This document shows, one piece after another, positions 20,872 through 30,960 of a stretch of DNA of 64,000 nt (positions are counted from its first letter, which is position 1; every line of letters starts with the position of its first letter). The stretch lies in assembly GCF_003028415.1 (NCBI RefSeq), contig NZ_PYSV01000004.1:62001-126000 (forward strand), in the 5' to 3' direction. The notes under the pieces were generated by a model. It did no database searches, was not told the origin of the DNA, and saw only the letters and a program-made list of their open reading frames with translations. The translations under genes were made by a program, and so were the position numbers. This DNA comes from Deinococcus arcticus (lineage in GTDB: Bacteria > Deinococcota > Deinococci > Deinococcales > Deinococcaceae).

Positions 20872-22302
20872 ATGTCCCCTGCCCTGCCAGATGCTCCCCG
20901 CTGGACGGCCCTGCTGCGCGGCTGGCGTGACCACCCGGGGCCCCTGCACGGGCGCCTGCAGGCCCAGTTGCGCGCGGCCATTGAACGCGGCGAGCTGGCC
21001 CCTGCCGAACGCCTGCCCGCCGAGCGGCCCCTGGCGGCCCTGCTGGGGGTCAGCCGGGCCACGGTGGTCACGGCCTATGACGAGCTGACGGCGGACGGCT
21101 GGCTGATCCGGCGGGTGGGCAGCGGCACCCGCGTGTCGGCGGGAGCGCCGCGCGCGGCCCCACTGCTGACCCTGCGCACGCCTGTGGGCAGCGCAGCGGG
21201 CGCGGCCCCAGACCTGGACTTCACGATTGCGGTGCCGCTGCTGACCGACCCCCAGCGCGAACGGCTGCGCCGCGCCAGCCAGCACGCCTTTGGCGAGAGC
21301 GTGTACCACCCCCACGGCCTGCCCGAGCTGCGCGCCCTGCTGGCCGAGCTGTACACCAAGGATGGGCTACCCACCCGCGCCGAGCAGATCGTGGTGACCA
21401 GCGGCGCCCAGCAGGCCATTGCCCTGAGTGCGGCCACCCTGCTGCGCCGGGGCGACGTGGCCCTGCTGGAAACGCCCACCTATTTCGGCGCCATAGACGT
21501 CATGCGCGCCGCCGGGGCCCAGCTGGTGGGCGTGCCAGTGGAGGGCAGCGGCCTGCAGCCCGACACCTTCATGCGCCTGGCCACCGCGCATGCTCCGCGC
21601 CTGGCCTTTCTCACGCCCACCTTTCAGAACCCCACCGGCACGGTCCTGCCGGCGCGCGCCCGTGAGCGGCTGGCGGCCTTTGTGCAGGACCGCGCGCTGC
21701 CCACCCTGGAAGACGACACCCTGCTGGACCTGGGCTTTACCGATGAGCCGCCGCCACCCCGGATCAGCGTCTATGCGCCCCAGGCGCCGATTATCAATGT
21801 GGGGTCGCTGTCCAAGCTGTACTGGGCGGGGCTGCGGGTGGGCTGGATGCGCCTGCCGCCGGCCCTGGCCGCGCCGCTGGCCCAGGCCAAGACGCTGGCC
21901 GATTTTGGCGGCAGCCTGATGGCCCAGCACGCCGCCCTGCAGTTGCTGGCCGACCTGCCGGGCCTGCGCCGTGAGCGCCGCGCCGCCGTGACGCCGGCCC
22001 GCGATCTGCTGGCCGGGCTGCTGCACGCCGAACTGCCTGAGTGGCACTTCGAGGTGCCGCGCGGCGGACAGTTTCTGTGGGTGCAGCTGCCCACCCCGGA
22101 CGCCAGCCGGTTGACCCACCACGCCGCCGCCCACGGCCTGCGCCTGTTTCCGGGCGCCAGCATGGGTGTCTCGCCGCTGCCCGACCGCTACCTGCGCCTG
22201 CCGTTTACCCTGGATCCGGCCCGGCTGCCCGAAGCAGTCACGCGCCTGAAAGCCGCCTGGGTGTCATTTCAGAGCCGGGACGGCCAGGGCGGGCTGGCCT
22301 GA
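20872..22302 (+). CDS. MocR-family regulator (GntR wHTH plus aminotransferase fold)
   Basis: A 476-residue PdxR/MocR-type regulator. Residues about 20-85 are a GntR winged helix (LPAERPLAALLGVSRATVVT, then AYDELTADGWLIRR). The rest is a fold-type I aminotransferase domain with FQNPTGTVLP, the PLP lysine at 315 (VGSLSKLYWAGLRVGW) and RLPFTLDP near the end. It likely senses a PLP-reactive ligand and controls the divergent benE gene and itself. The ATG at 20872 is chosen because TAGGCT lies exactly 6 bases upstream, a leaderless arrangement; GTG at 20866 is also in frame. Confidence 0.9.
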   Translation: MSPALPDAPRWTALLRGWRDHPGPLHGRLQAQLRAAIERGELAPAERLPAERPLAALLGVSRATVVTAYDELTADGWLIRRVGSGTRVSAGAPRAAPLLTLRTPVGSAAGAAPDLDFTIAVPLLTDPQRERLRRASQHAFGESVYHPHGLPELRALLAELYTKDGLPTRAEQIVVTSGAQQAIALSAATLLRRGDVALLETPTYFGAIDVMRAAGAQLVGVPVEGSGLQPDTFMRLATAHAPRLAFLTPTFQNPTGTVLPARARERLAAFVQDRALPTLEDDTLLDLGFTDEPPPPRISVYAPQAPIINVGSLSKLYWAGLRVGWMRLPPALAAPLAQAKTLADFGGSLMAQHAALQLLADLPGLRRERRAAVTPARDLLAGLLHAELPEWHFEVPRGGQFLWVQLPTPDASRLTHHAAAHGLRLFPGASMGVSPLPDRYLRLPFTLDPARLPEAVTRLKAAWVSFQSRDGQGGLA

Positions 22303-22337
22303 GGCTACTGACCATCAAGCCCAGCGAGAAGCCTGCT

Positions 22338-22522
22338 TATACGGAGTCCGTCCATTTCCGGAACATCCGGGAAGAAGGGGGATGTTCCCCGCCTGCGGCT
22401 GGGGACGGTCCAAGGCCCGGACATCCGTCTCTGTTCCTGCTCTGCTCCGCCGCGCTGCGAGTCCCTCCGGTCGGAAAAACTCCGTCATGGGTGACGGCAT
22501 TGTTCGGAACTCGTCTTACACC
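22338..22522 (+). repeat. Intergenic repeat A
   Basis: Runs from TATACGGAGTCCGTCC to GGAACTCGTCTTACA. The hairpin GGAACATCC/GGATGTTCC is perfect. It lies between the convergent MocR gene and the small secreted-protein gene; the rest of 22303-22662 holds only the terminator at 22622. Confidence 0.7.
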
Positions 22523-22621
22523 AGAGGAGGCACAGTCTGCCTTTCAACTTTTCAACTTTGATGACCTGGACCCCGCCGGGCCATGATCGCCAGCGTCGCA
22601 TGACACGTCAGCATGGCAAAA

Positions 22622-22643
22622 CCCCCTTCCAGAAGGAAGGGGG
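22622..22643 (-). terminator. Intrinsic terminator of the 164-residue protein gene
   Basis: CCCCCTTCC, loop AGAA or its complement TTCT, GGAAGGGGG; on the minus strand it is followed by TTTTGCC. It lies 20 bases past the stop codon. Confidence 0.85.
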
Positions 22644-22662
22644 AGCCACACGGCGTTGGGCG

Positions 22663-23157
22663 TTACTTCTTGCCGCCCTGGGTTTTCTTGTACTGGCCGG
22701 GGGGCATGCCGCCGGGCTTTTTCTGCAGGCCCGGGGCCTTGGCCCAGGCGGCCTGGCGGCCCATCACGCTGGTGAGAGAACGGGCGGCGCCGTCCTGGCC
22801 GCGCACCACGATGTTCTGGGGCCGCACGGTCTGACCCACGGTGACCGGCTGGGCCAGCGGGTAGATCTCGCGGATGGGGCCGCTGGGGGTGGGCGTGGTC
22901 ACCTGCACCTGGGTCAGGCGGGTGCCCTCCGGCGAGGCGGGGTTCACGATCAGGCTGCCCCGGGGACTCAGGGTGGCGGCCGGCTGGTTACCCGGCGTCA
23001 GGAACGAAACCTGCACCCCCTGCGAGAGCAGCTGCGCCACACTGGCCGCCGTCTGCAGTATCTGGGGGTAGGGCACAGTGGCGCTGATGTTCACGCTCAG
23101 GGTCTGGGCGCCGGCCGGGGTCAGCAGCAGCGCAGCCACAATCAGGACTTTTCGCAT
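22663..23157 (-). CDS. Secreted protein of unknown function
   Basis: A 164-residue protein with signal peptide MRKVLIVAALLLTPAGAQ. I do not recognise the family. The mature part has two short domains, one with LSVNISATVPYPQILQTAAS and another with TPTPSGPIREIYPLAQPVTV, and a basic glycine-rich tail KKPGGMPPGQYKKTQGGKK that could bind nucleic acid or cell wall. AGGAGG precedes the ATG at 23157, and the gene has its own terminator, so it is probably a real single-gene transcription unit. It sits between two A repeats. Confidence 0.75.
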   Translation of the reverse strand: MRKVLIVAALLLTPAGAQTLSVNISATVPYPQILQTAASVAQLLSQGVQVSFLTPGNQPAATLSPRGSLIVNPASPEGTRLTQVQVTTPTPSGPIREIYPLAQPVTVGQTVRPQNIVVRGQDGAARSLTSVMGRQAAWAKAPGLQKKPGGMPPGQYKKTQGGKK

Positions 23158-23226
23158 GGAACACACCTCCTGGTGGCCTGGGGCCACCCAAGGCCCTTAC
23201 CCTGCCGCGCGAAACTGACCGTGACC

Positions 23227-23320
23227 TGATACGGACTGCCGTCCATTTCCGTACCATCCGGGAAAGAGCCGGATGTTCCTCCAATTCCCGGAAATCCGTA
23301 TTTTTCGGAATCCGTATGAT
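23227..23320 (+). repeat. Short intergenic repeat A
   Basis: A compact copy with both inverted ends: TGATACGGACTGCCGTCC on the left and CGGAATCCGTATGAT on the right. The hairpin CATCCGG/CCGGATG (23255-23261, 23269-23275) is perfect with loop GAAAGAG. Confidence 0.75.
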
Positions 23321-23323
23321 ACC

Positions 23324-23447
23324 AAGCGGCTCGCTGTTGGTCTCAGGAGCGGCGGAGCGAAGCGAGAAGCGAACCCAGGGCCTCGAACCGGGCAATGAAA
23401 ACGGTTCGGTGCTCTTCTGAGTTGTTGCAGTAGGAGGAGCGAGGCCC
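23324..23447 (-). repeat. Intergenic repeat B, reverse orientation
   Basis: Outer stem GGGCCTCG/CGAGGCCC (23378-23385, 23440-23447), inner arm AACGGTTC/GAGTTGTT (23400-23407, 23419-23426, all eight positions pair if G-U is allowed), and loop GGTGCTCTTCT. It abuts the A repeat on its left. The two fill the space before apgM. Confidence 0.75.
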
Positions 23448-23506
23448 TTCATTTCAGACAGAAGAGGAATTGCCCTCAGCGCCTCAGAGGCCACAGCCCG
23501 CCAGCT

Positions 23507-24739
23507 TCAGGCGCCGTACTTGTTGAGCTTCAGGGCGTTGGCCAGCAGCAGCGGCATTACATCTGTGCCCCGGCGCAGGCCCAGGCTGCCCTTCTGGGCC
23601 TCCTCCTCGGTGTAGCGAGTCGCCACGTCCTTACGGCCGTACTCGCTGCGAATCAGGAGCGGCACCGGGTGCCAGGAGTGGGTGGCAAGTTTGCTGGGGG
23701 TGCTGTGGTCGCCCACAATCGCCAGCACATCGGGGTTCAGGGCCAGCAGCCCCGGCAGCAGGGTGTCGAACAGCTCAATCTTCTTCACCTTGGCGGCAAA
23801 GTCGCCGTCCTCGCCGGTGGAATCGGTCTTCTTGACGTGGAAGTAGAAGAAATCGTACTCGGCCCAGTGCTGGGTCAGGGCCTGCACCTTGCCGTCCAGG
23901 GCGTCTTCTTCGCCCTGCACCTCCAGCACGTCCATGCCCACCAGACTCGCCAGCCCCTTGTACATGGGGTAACTGGCGATGCACGCCGCGCGCAGCCCAT
24001 ACGCGTCGTCAAAAGACGGAAAGTGCGGCACGTCGCTGTAGCCCCGGAACAGCACGCCGTTCACCTGGGGTTCGCCCGCCAGGGCCGCCTCGGCGCGGGC
24101 CACAAAGGTGTTGACCAGTTCGGCGGTGCGGGCACTGGCCGCGTCGTGGGCCTGCGCGCTCAGGGGCGGCACGCCGGTGGCCTGGGGGTCCACGTCGCTG
24201 AGGTTGGCCCCCAGGGCCGCGCCGCCTGCCGCGCGGAACACCACCACGAAGCGGTGCTCGCTTTCCGTGTAAATCTCTACCGGCGTGCCGTCAATGTCGG
24301 GCATGGCGGCGCGCAGCCGGGCCACGATCTCGGCGTTCTTGGCGTCGCTGGGGCGCCCGGCGCGGCGGTCTTGCACCACGCGGTCCGCACCCAAGGTCGC
24401 AAAGTTACCGCGCACCGCCACGTCGCCCGCTTCCAGCTTCACGCCAATGCCCACGGCGCTCAGGGCGCCGCGCCCTACCACATACTTCAGGGGGTCATAG
24501 CCAAAGAGGCTCAGGTGCCCGGGGCCGCTGCCCGGCGTGATGCCGGCGCCCACCAGTTCCACCTGCCCCAGCTGGCTCTGCGCGGCCAGCGCGTCCAGGT
24601 TGGGGGTCCGGGCGGCGGCCAGTTCGGAGTCGCCGTTCACGGTCAGCGGCAGGCCCCCCACGCCGTCCAGCACGACCATCACAATCTTGCTGTCGGTCTT
24701 CTTGGCGAGGCTGCGCAGGATGTCCAGTTGGTCGCTCAT
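23507..24739 (-). CDS. apgM: 2,3-bisphosphoglycerate-independent phosphoglycerate mutase
   Basis: A 410-residue archaeal-type (ApgM) phosphoglycerate mutase of the alkaline-phosphatase superfamily, interconverting 3- and 2-phosphoglycerate in glycolysis. Key segments: [12 protein letters not shown] with the first metal aspartate, [28 protein letters not shown] with the usual catalytic serine region, [17 protein letters not shown], and [20 protein letters not shown] with the second metal site. ATG 24739-24737 lies 7 bases after TACACT, a leaderless arrangement; the frame is open a little upstream. It is upstream of the repeat pair at 23227-23447. Confidence 0.93.
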   Translation of the reverse strand: MSDQLDILRSLAKKTDSKIVMVVLDGVGGLPLTVNGDSELAAARTPNLDALAAQSQLGQVELVGAGITPGSGPGHLSLFGYDPLKYVVGRGALSAVGIGVKLEAGDVAVRGNFATLGADRVVQDRRAGRPSDAKNAEIVARLRAAMPDIDGTPVEIYTESEHRFVVVFRAAGGAALGANLSDVDPQATGVPPLSAQAHDAASARTAELVNTFVARAEAALAGEPQVNGVLFRGYSDVPHFPSFDDAYGLRAACIASYPMYKGLASLVGMDVLEVQGEEDALDGKVQALTQHWAEYDFFYFHVKKTDSTGEDGDFAAKVKKIELFDTLLPGLLALNPDVLAIVGDHSTPSKLATHSWHPVPLLIRSEYGRKDVATRYTEEEAQKGSLGLRRGTDVMPLLLANALKLNKYGA

Positions 24740-24808
24740 GCGGGCCAGTGTAACGCCGCTCTCAAAGGGGGCCGTCAGGGCATATGGGCAGCCCACTGCC
24801 CCAGGGCG

Positions 24809-24840
24809 GCGGGCCGCCCCCCGAAAGGAAGGCGGCCCGC
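24809..24840. terminator. Hairpin after terC
   Basis: Perfect stem GCGGGCCGCC/GGCGGCCCGC with a 12-base loop, 20 bases past the terC stop on the minus strand. There is no T tract, so termination efficiency is uncertain. Confidence 0.55.
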
Positions 24841-24860
24841 ATCAGGAGAGAAGAAGTGGC

Positions 24861-25678
<818 letters not shown>

Positions 25679-25679
<1 letters not shown>

Positions 25680-25729
25680 CAGCGGCCCCCGGTGACGGCG
25701 ATTGCCGCCCTTGTCTTGGTCTTGTTCAT
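25679..25729 (-). CDS. Putative 16-residue leader peptide upstream of terC
   Basis: A small ORF encoding MNKTKTRAAIAVTGGR. Its ATG (25729-25727) has CAGAGG 7-8 bases upstream, a better ribosome-binding site than terC itself has. Its TGA stop overlaps the terC ATG by two bases (TGATG), which suits termination-reinitiation coupling. It may regulate terC translation. Alternatively it is chance, since its coding potential is untestable at this length. Confidence 0.45.
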
Positions 25730-25883
25730 TTTGAAACCTCTGGCCCCACAGCCACCTCAAACGGGCGGCTCAAGAGGCGCGGCGCTGCCCAGTCTAGCGA
25801 ACCCCGGCGCGCAGACCTTCAGGGTTCATGCACGATTTGCACGCAAGGGGGGCAGCCAGGGCCCCCAGATCCGGCCCCCGGCC

Positions 25884-26552
25884 TCAGCCGCCCACGATCT
25901 GGCCGTGCTCATCCAGGGCGGGGTAGGCTTCGCCGCGCTCGCGGTAGGCCGGGGCCAGGTCCGGGTAGGCCCATTCAAAGGCCCAGGCGCGCAGGGCCGC
26001 CTGATCCAGCTGCGGCGAATCGTACAGGCCGGCCGCGAGGCGCTGGCGCTGCGCCTCGAACAGAATGGTGGCGGCGGCCACCGAGACATTCAGGCTCTGC
26101 ACCATGCCGAACATGGGCACCACGATGTTCAGGTCGGCGGCCTCGGCGGCCTCGTCGGACACGCCCCATTTCTCGGCGCCCAGCAGCACGCAGGTGGGCC
26201 GGGTGTAATCCGGCTCGCGGTAATCCACACTGCGCTGCGAGAGGTGGGTGGCCAGCACCGAAAAGCCCTGGGCCTGCAACTCGCGCACGGCCTGCACCGC
26301 GTTTTCGTGGCGCTGCACCGGCACCCACTTGTGGGCGCTGCCGCTGGTGGCCTCAAAGGTGTGGCCTTCAAAATCGGCCAGCCGCCCGCCCCGGGGGGGC
26401 ACGGCGTGGGCCTGCAGCACCCCCACCGCGTCGCAGGTGCGCACGATGGCCGAGAGGTTGTGGGGCTTGTTCACCTCGTCCATCAGAACCGTCAGGGTGG
26501 GCTGGCGCCTGCTCAGCACGCGCAGAATCTTGGCGTAACGCTCCGGGGTCAT
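25884..26552 (-). CDS. trmH: tRNA (guanosine(18)-2'-O)-methyltransferase
   Basis: A 222-residue SPOUT-class RNA methyltransferase. TrmH features: [19 protein letters not shown] (motif 1 with the catalytic arginine), [15 protein letters not shown] (motif 2) and [20 protein letters not shown] (motif 3, the SAM knot). The C-terminal extension after the knot ([12 protein letters not shown] and beyond) is the TrmH kind, so Gm18 of tRNA is the expected target. ATG 26552-26550 follows TACCTT by 8 bases without a Shine-Dalgarno. About 6 bases separate its start from the end of the kinase-like gene upstream. Confidence 0.92.
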   Translation of the reverse strand: MTPERYAKILRVLSRRQPTLTVLMDEVNKPHNLSAIVRTCDAVGVLQAHAVPPRGGRLADFEGHTFEATSGSAHKWVPVQRHENAVQAVRELQAQGFSVLATHLSQRSVDYREPDYTRPTCVLLGAEKWGVSDEAAEAADLNIVVPMFGMVQSLNVSVAAATILFEAQRQRLAAGLYDSPQLDQAALRAWAFEWAYPDLAPAYRERGEAYPALDEHGQIVGG

Positions 26553-26558
26553 AACGCT

Positions 26559-27428
26559 CTAAGGTACCGCAGGAGACGGCGCGGCCAGGGCCCCCATCAG
26601 CGGCGAGCGCACCTGCAGCTTGCGGGCGGTCCAGCCGTCGTCCCGGGTGCCGCCGCGCAGGTGGCCACAGCCGCCTTCTAGCAGGTGGGCCCACCACAGC
26701 GGAGTGAGCAGGGCGCGGTCCTCTTCACTCAGGGGGCGAACCTCGGTAAAGCCCGCCACCACCTCGTCGTGCACGCCGCGCCACGCTAGCGCGAATTCCG
26801 CCACCGGGTCGTCGGGGCGGGCCAGCTCGAAATCCAGCAGGCCCGTCAGCTGCCCCCCCTGGACCCGCAGATTCCACGCGGTGAAGTCGCCGTGAATGAG
26901 CTGCTGGGGCCGGCGCGCGGGGTCCAGGCCCTCCAGCGCGGCGCGGGCCCGGTGCAGATGCCAGCGGTAGAGCCGCACCTCCTGTGGCCGCCGGGCCTCG
27001 CAGCGGTCCAGCAGGGCGTCCGTGGCGGGGTCCGTCAGAACGGCGTGGGCGGGGCGCCAGCCGGGGCGCGGCGGCGTGGGCAGCGCGGCAAAGGCCATCT
27101 GCACCCCGGCCAGCCAGCGCCCCCGTTCCCGGGCAGCTTCGCGCGCCGGGGCCTCGCCCGGCACCCAGGCGTGCAAACTCCACCACGCGCCTTCCAGAAC
27201 CACCGGCTCGCCCAGTGGCGTGGGCACGGCCCACCCCAGGCCCGACACCTGCCGCAGCAGGGCCTGTTCATACCGGACCTCGGCTTCCAGGCCATGCCAG
27301 CGGCGCAGAACCGCGCGCTGCCCGCCCGCCTCTACCTGCCAGTGCTGGTTCTGGCGCCCACCCAGCCCGGCCTGCACGCGCAGGCCCCAGCGGCCCAGCA
27401 GTTCGGGCGGTGGCCCGCCCCCCCTCAC
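26559..27428 (-). CDS. Aminoglycoside phosphotransferase-fold kinase
   Basis: A 289-residue protein of the APH/choline-kinase fold. The Brenner motif LIHGDFTAWNLRV carries the catalytic aspartate and asparagine, and GLLDFELARPDDPVAE carries the metal aspartate. The N-terminal lobe is less conserved. Such proteins phosphorylate small alcohols or sugars; here the substrate is unknown and a drug target should not be assumed. The GTG start at 27428 overlaps the stop of the upstream hydrolase gene (GTGA), so the two are translated together. Confidence 0.82.
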   Translation of the reverse strand: MRGGGPPPELLGRWGLRVQAGLGGRQNQHWQVEAGGQRAVLRRWHGLEAEVRYEQALLRQVSGLGWAVPTPLGEPVVLEGAWWSLHAWVPGEAPAREAARERGRWLAGVQMAFAALPTPPRPGWRPAHAVLTDPATDALLDRCEARRPQEVRLYRWHLHRARAALEGLDPARRPQQLIHGDFTAWNLRVQGGQLTGLLDFELARPDDPVAEFALAWRGVHDEVVAGFTEVRPLSEEDRALLTPLWWAHLLEGGCGHLRGGTRDDGWTARKLQVRSPLMGALAAPSPAVP

Positions 27429-28438
27429 CGGGCCTGCACCAGCAGCGCGCCGTCCTCGCGGGTCTGGGCCTGCACCTCGCCTTCTTCTGCCAGCCACTCG
27501 GCCAGCGCCGCCGTCTGGTCCAGCAGCAAGATGGCCTGGACCGGGCGCAGGGTGGGGTGCAACCGGTGCGTCAGATCGTGGATGGTCGCCGGAGTCTGGG
27601 CCGCCCCGCGCGCGGCCTGCAGTTTGTCCAGCAGGCGGCGGCGCAGCGCCTGAATGCGCCCCTGCGGGTCGGGCATGGGGCCGCCGTGGCCGCCCAGGGC
27701 CAGCGCCACCCCCTCCACGGCGGCCACCCGGTCCAGCGAGGCGAGGTAATACCGCACCCCCGCGCCGCGCTGGTACCGCCCGGGCATCAGCGGCGGCGAG
27801 TGATGGGGCAGCAGGTGGTCGGCGCTCAGCAGCACCTCATCCAGGCGCAGGCACACCTGGGCGCCGTCGTGGCCGGGGGTGTGCAGAACCTCGAACACGC
27901 CGTCCAGCCGGTCCCCGTCCTGCAGCGCTTCCACAGGTCCGGCGGGCGGCCCCATCAGGTTCTGGCCCCGGCGGCGCAGGCGCGCGGCATAGTCACTGTC
28001 CAGCGGAATGCCGGCCCAGCGCAGGTGGCCTTCCACCGCCGCTGTCCAGGCGTCGCGCCGCCCTCCTGGGTGTTCCAGGGCGGGCACGGCCCACTCGTGC
28101 GCGGCCACGGGCGCCGGGCTCAGGGCGCGCGCGGCCGCCAGTCCCCCGGCGTGGTCGGGGTGGGGATGGGTGACCACCACGCGTCCCAGGGTGGCCCAGT
28201 CCACCGCCTCGCCCCTGGCCTGTACCGCCGCCAGCCCCGCGTGCAGGTCGGCCACACTGTCGGGGTGGGCGCCCCCCGTGTCCACCAGCGCGCTGTAATG
28301 CGGCGCGGCCGGGTCGCCCTGCACGGCCAGATAGGCGTTCGCGCTCAGGTGGGGAAAGGCCCGCAGCGGCAGGGTGTACAGGCGGGTGCCCCCGGCCGTG
28401 GTGTGGCAGGTGACCGCAGCGGCGCTGGGCAGGCTCAT
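27425..28438 (-). CDS. Metallo-beta-lactamase fold hydrolase
   Basis: A 337-residue MBL-fold enzyme. The zinc motif is VVVTHPHPDHAGG at about residue 90; further ligands are HTPGHDGAQVCLRL and ADHLLPHHSP, followed by GHGGP. A C-terminal wing of about 70 residues (RRRLLDKLQAARGAAQTPAT, then IHDLTHRLHP) is of the LACTB2/RNase-Z-like winged-helix kind. The family hydrolyses thioesters or phosphoesters. ATG 28438 lies 6 bases after TACAGT, so the message is probably leaderless. It is followed by the overlapping kinase-like gene. Confidence 0.87.
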   Translation of the reverse strand: MSLPSAAAVTCHTTAGGTRLYTLPLRAFPHLSANAYLAVQGDPAAPHYSALVDTGGAHPDSVADLHAGLAAVQARGEAVDWATLGRVVVTHPHPDHAGGLAAARALSPAPVAAHEWAVPALEHPGGRRDAWTAAVEGHLRWAGIPLDSDYAARLRRRGQNLMGPPAGPVEALQDGDRLDGVFEVLHTPGHDGAQVCLRLDEVLLSADHLLPHHSPPLMPGRYQRGAGVRYYLASLDRVAAVEGVALALGGHGGPMPDPQGRIQALRRRLLDKLQAARGAAQTPATIHDLTHRLHPTLRPVQAILLLDQTAALAEWLAEEGEVQAQTREDGALLVQAR

Positions 28439-28462
28439 GGGCCAACTGTAGAGCAGCCCACT

Positions 28463-28566
28463 TCCCGGACATCCGCCTTTGTTCCTGCTCTGCTGCGCCG
28501 CTCTGCGCGTCCTTCTGGTCGAGAGGATTCCGGAATGAGTGACGGAGCTTTTTGAAACTCGTTTCA
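28463..28566 (+). repeat. Intergenic repeat A, right half
   Basis: Matches the right half of the A repeats (CCCGGACATCCGCCTTTGTT, CCTGCTCTGCTGCGCCGCTC), ending AACTCGTTTCA. The last three bases are the complement of the photolyase stop codon, so the element end terminates that reading frame. Confidence 0.65.
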
Positions 28567-29901
28567 GGCCCACTGGCGCGCGTACAGGTCGGCGTCGAAT
28601 TTGCGCTTCAGGCCACCCGCGTTCATGTACCGCACCGTGCCGAAAATGGGCCGCCGCGCCCAGGGCCGGTCATGCTGCCCGAACACCCAGCCGATGCCCG
28701 CCCAGGAGTTGGGGTTGCGGCCGTCCTGCTCGTGGCGGTTGTTCAGCCACACCAGCGTCTCGTAGGCGGCCTGGGGGGTCGCGCTCCATTCCAGCACCTT
28801 CTTGCCCCAGTACATGCGCATGTGGTTGTGCATGCGTCCGGTGCGGGTCATCTGGCGCTGGGCGGCGTTCCAGTAGGGGTCGTGGGTCTGGGCCGCGTCC
28901 AGCTCCGCCCGGGTATAGAGGTGCTCGCGGCGGTCCCCGGCGTGCGCCTCCAGGGTCATGCGGGCCCAGGCGGGCAGGCCCTCGTAGCGGTCGTAGGCGG
29001 GGTTATAGGTGCAGAGGTTAAAACTCAGCTCTCGGCGCACGATCAGTTCTTCCATAAAGGCGTCGGTGCCGGGGCCCGGGTGCTCACGGGCGGCCAGGGC
29101 GGCGGTCAGGGGCGAGAGGTGGCCGTAGTGCAGCGCCGCGCTCAGGCGACTGCTGCCGTCCACCGTGGGGTCGCGGCGCCGCAGGTGGTAGTCCTCCAGT
29201 TTGCAGGCCACAAAGTCCTCCAGCAGGTCCAGGGCGGCCTGTTCGCCGCCCTCCTCGGCGCCGGGGGGCACCGTGTGGTCCACGGGCAGGCCCGCCACCT
29301 GCGCGGCGGGGTCCTGCAGGTCCAGCCCGGGGGCCCAGTCGGTGGCCGTGCAGCGCAGACCACGCGGCTCCAGCGGCACCAGATACTCGTGCCAGACCCG
29401 GTGCAGCCTGGGCCGCAGGGTGCGCGCGCCCACCTCCAGTTTCGGGCTGGCCACCCGTACCGGCACCACCGCCTCGGATTCCACCTGCACCAGCGGCACG
29501 CTCAGGTGCCCGGCCAGCCACGCACGCCACTCGCGCGCCACGCGCACGTAGCCCACATCGGTGACCACCAGCGCCGCGCCCTCCCCCGCCGCCTGCAGGA
29601 CCACCTTGGGTGGGGTGCCCGGGGCCACGCGCAGGGGAATGCCCCGCGCGGCCAGATTCGCGCGCAGGTCGCGCAGCCCCTCCAGCAAATACAGGTAGTG
29701 CCGGGCGTTGGCTTCGGGGTACCCCGGGGTCAGGCCAAACACCGCCACCAGCGGCAGGCCCAGGCGGTTGGCTTCCTGCACCGCGTACTCCAGGGCGTGG
29801 TTGTCACGGGTGCGCACGCTGGCCTGCACCCACAGCAGCACGAAGCCGCGCCGCGCCGGGGCGCCGGGCCGCAGGGGCTGAAGGCGCGTGTCGTGAATCA
29901 T
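28564..29901 (-). CDS. phrB: Class II deoxyribodipyrimidine photolyase
   Basis: A 445-residue light-driven DNA repair enzyme that splits cyclobutane pyrimidine dimers with FADH-. Class II hallmarks are in the FAD domain: RMHNHMRMYWGKKVLEWS, WLNNRHEQDGRNPNSWAGIG and WVFGQHDRPWARRPIFGTVR. The N-terminal antenna domain starts FVLLWVQASVRTRDNHAL, also of class II type. No Shine-Dalgarno is seen; TACAAC lies 7 bases before the ATG. The stop codon is formed by the end of an A repeat. Photolyase is not universal in Deinococcus, so acquisition or retention in this lineage is of interest. Confidence 0.93.
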   Translation of the reverse strand: MIHDTRLQPLRPGAPARRGFVLLWVQASVRTRDNHALEYAVQEANRLGLPLVAVFGLTPGYPEANARHYLYLLEGLRDLRANLAARGIPLRVAPGTPPKVVLQAAGEGAALVVTDVGYVRVAREWRAWLAGHLSVPLVQVESEAVVPVRVASPKLEVGARTLRPRLHRVWHEYLVPLEPRGLRCTATDWAPGLDLQDPAAQVAGLPVDHTVPPGAEEGGEQAALDLLEDFVACKLEDYHLRRRDPTVDGSSRLSAALHYGHLSPLTAALAAREHPGPGTDAFMEELIVRRELSFNLCTYNPAYDRYEGLPAWARMTLEAHAGDRREHLYTRAELDAAQTHDPYWNAAQRQMTRTGRMHNHMRMYWGKKVLEWSATPQAAYETLVWLNNRHEQDGRNPNSWAGIGWVFGQHDRPWARRPIFGTVRYMNAGGLKRKFDADLYARQWA

Positions 29902-29946
29902 GGCCTGGGTTGTACCAGGGTCCGGCGCCTGCGCCTGTACGCCGTC

Positions 29947-30615
29947 TTACCCCTGCCCGCGCCCCGGGCCCTCGGGCAGGCGGCGCACCGGCAACCGGGC
30001 CCAGCCCCGGCGCGAGAACCAGCGCAGCAGCGCCACCACCAGCGCGCCGCCAAACTGCGCCTGAAAGGGCGTGACGTGCGGATGCAGCAGCCACACGGTC
30101 AGGGCGCCGGCGGCGGCGGCCGTGGCATACAGCTGCTCGCTGCGGTACATGATCTCCGGCACCTCATTGGCAATCAGGTCGCGGATCACCCCGCCGCCCA
30201 CCCCCGAGAGCATGCCCGCAAACACCACACCCAGCGGGCCCAGCCCGAAATTGATCGCTCCAATGGCCCCCGAGGCCGCAAACAGTGCTAACCCGGCGGT
30301 ATCGAAGAGACTCAGGGTGCGTTCAAACCGCGCCAGTCGGGCGCCGAACACAAAGGCCAGCCCCGAGCCCAGCAGCGCCGCCCACAGGTACGCCTCGTCT
30401 CGCAGAAACAGGGGTGGGGTCTGCCCGGTCAGCGTGTCGCGGATGGCGCCGCCGCCCACGGCCGTCACGCAGCCCAGCACCAGGACCCCGAACAGGTCAA
30501 ATCGCTTGCGCACCGCCAGCAGCGCGCCGGACAGCGCAAAGGCCAGCACGCCTATCAGGTCCAGGGCGCGCAGGCCCGCTTCCAGGGTGATGGGCGACCA
30601 TTCCAGCTCGTGCAC
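29947..30615 (-). CDS. UPF0126 / TRIC-like membrane protein
   Basis: A 222-residue membrane protein with two repeats of three helices. Each repeat contains the glycine-rich motif: [17 protein letters not shown] and [20 protein letters not shown], diagnostic of UPF0126, which has the fold of trimeric intracellular cation channels. Family members have been linked to glycine transport or K+ conductance; which applies here is not known. The GTG start (30615-30613) is 6 bases after TACAGT, consistent with a leaderless message. It is divergent from rpmF. Confidence 0.88.
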   Translation of the reverse strand: MHELEWSPITLEAGLRALDLIGVLAFALSGALLAVRKRFDLFGVLVLGCVTAVGGGAIRDTLTGQTPPLFLRDEAYLWAALLGSGLAFVFGARLARFERTLSLFDTAGLALFAASGAIGAINFGLGPLGVVFAGMLSGVGGGVIRDLIANEVPEIMYRSEQLYATAAAAGALTVWLLHPHVTPFQAQFGGALVVALLRWFSRRGWARLPVRRLPEGPGRGQG

Positions 30616-30662
30616 GGCCTCACTGTAGCCTTCCGCTTCGTTGGCTTCACCTGGGCGGCATG

Positions 30663-30671
30663 TGGTATACT
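30663..30671 (+). promoter_or_regulatory. rpmF extended -10 promoter
   Basis: TGGTATACT, an extended -10 element with TATACT at 30666-30671. TTGGCT at 30641-30646 is a poorly spaced -35 (19 bp). The transcript would have a leader of about 85 nt before rpmF. Confidence 0.65.
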
Positions 30672-30761
30672 CCCGGCTGTTGTCTCGACCAGGGGTCTGA
30701 TCCCTGTGGCCGAGAATCGCGCCCCGGCGAGCAAACGCCGCGCGGCCCAGGAGAAACTGAC

Positions 30762-30944
<183 letters not shown>

Positions 30945-30960
30945 GCCTCATACCCCCACG

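Noticed and set aside
26559..27428. Aminoglycoside resistance gene
   Set aside because: Only the general APH fold is seen, with no match to a named resistance family; context is housekeeping.
30616..30761. tRNA gene in the rpmF leader
   Set aside because: No cloverleaf or TTCGANTC-type T-loop could be assembled; it is the rpmF promoter and 5' leader.
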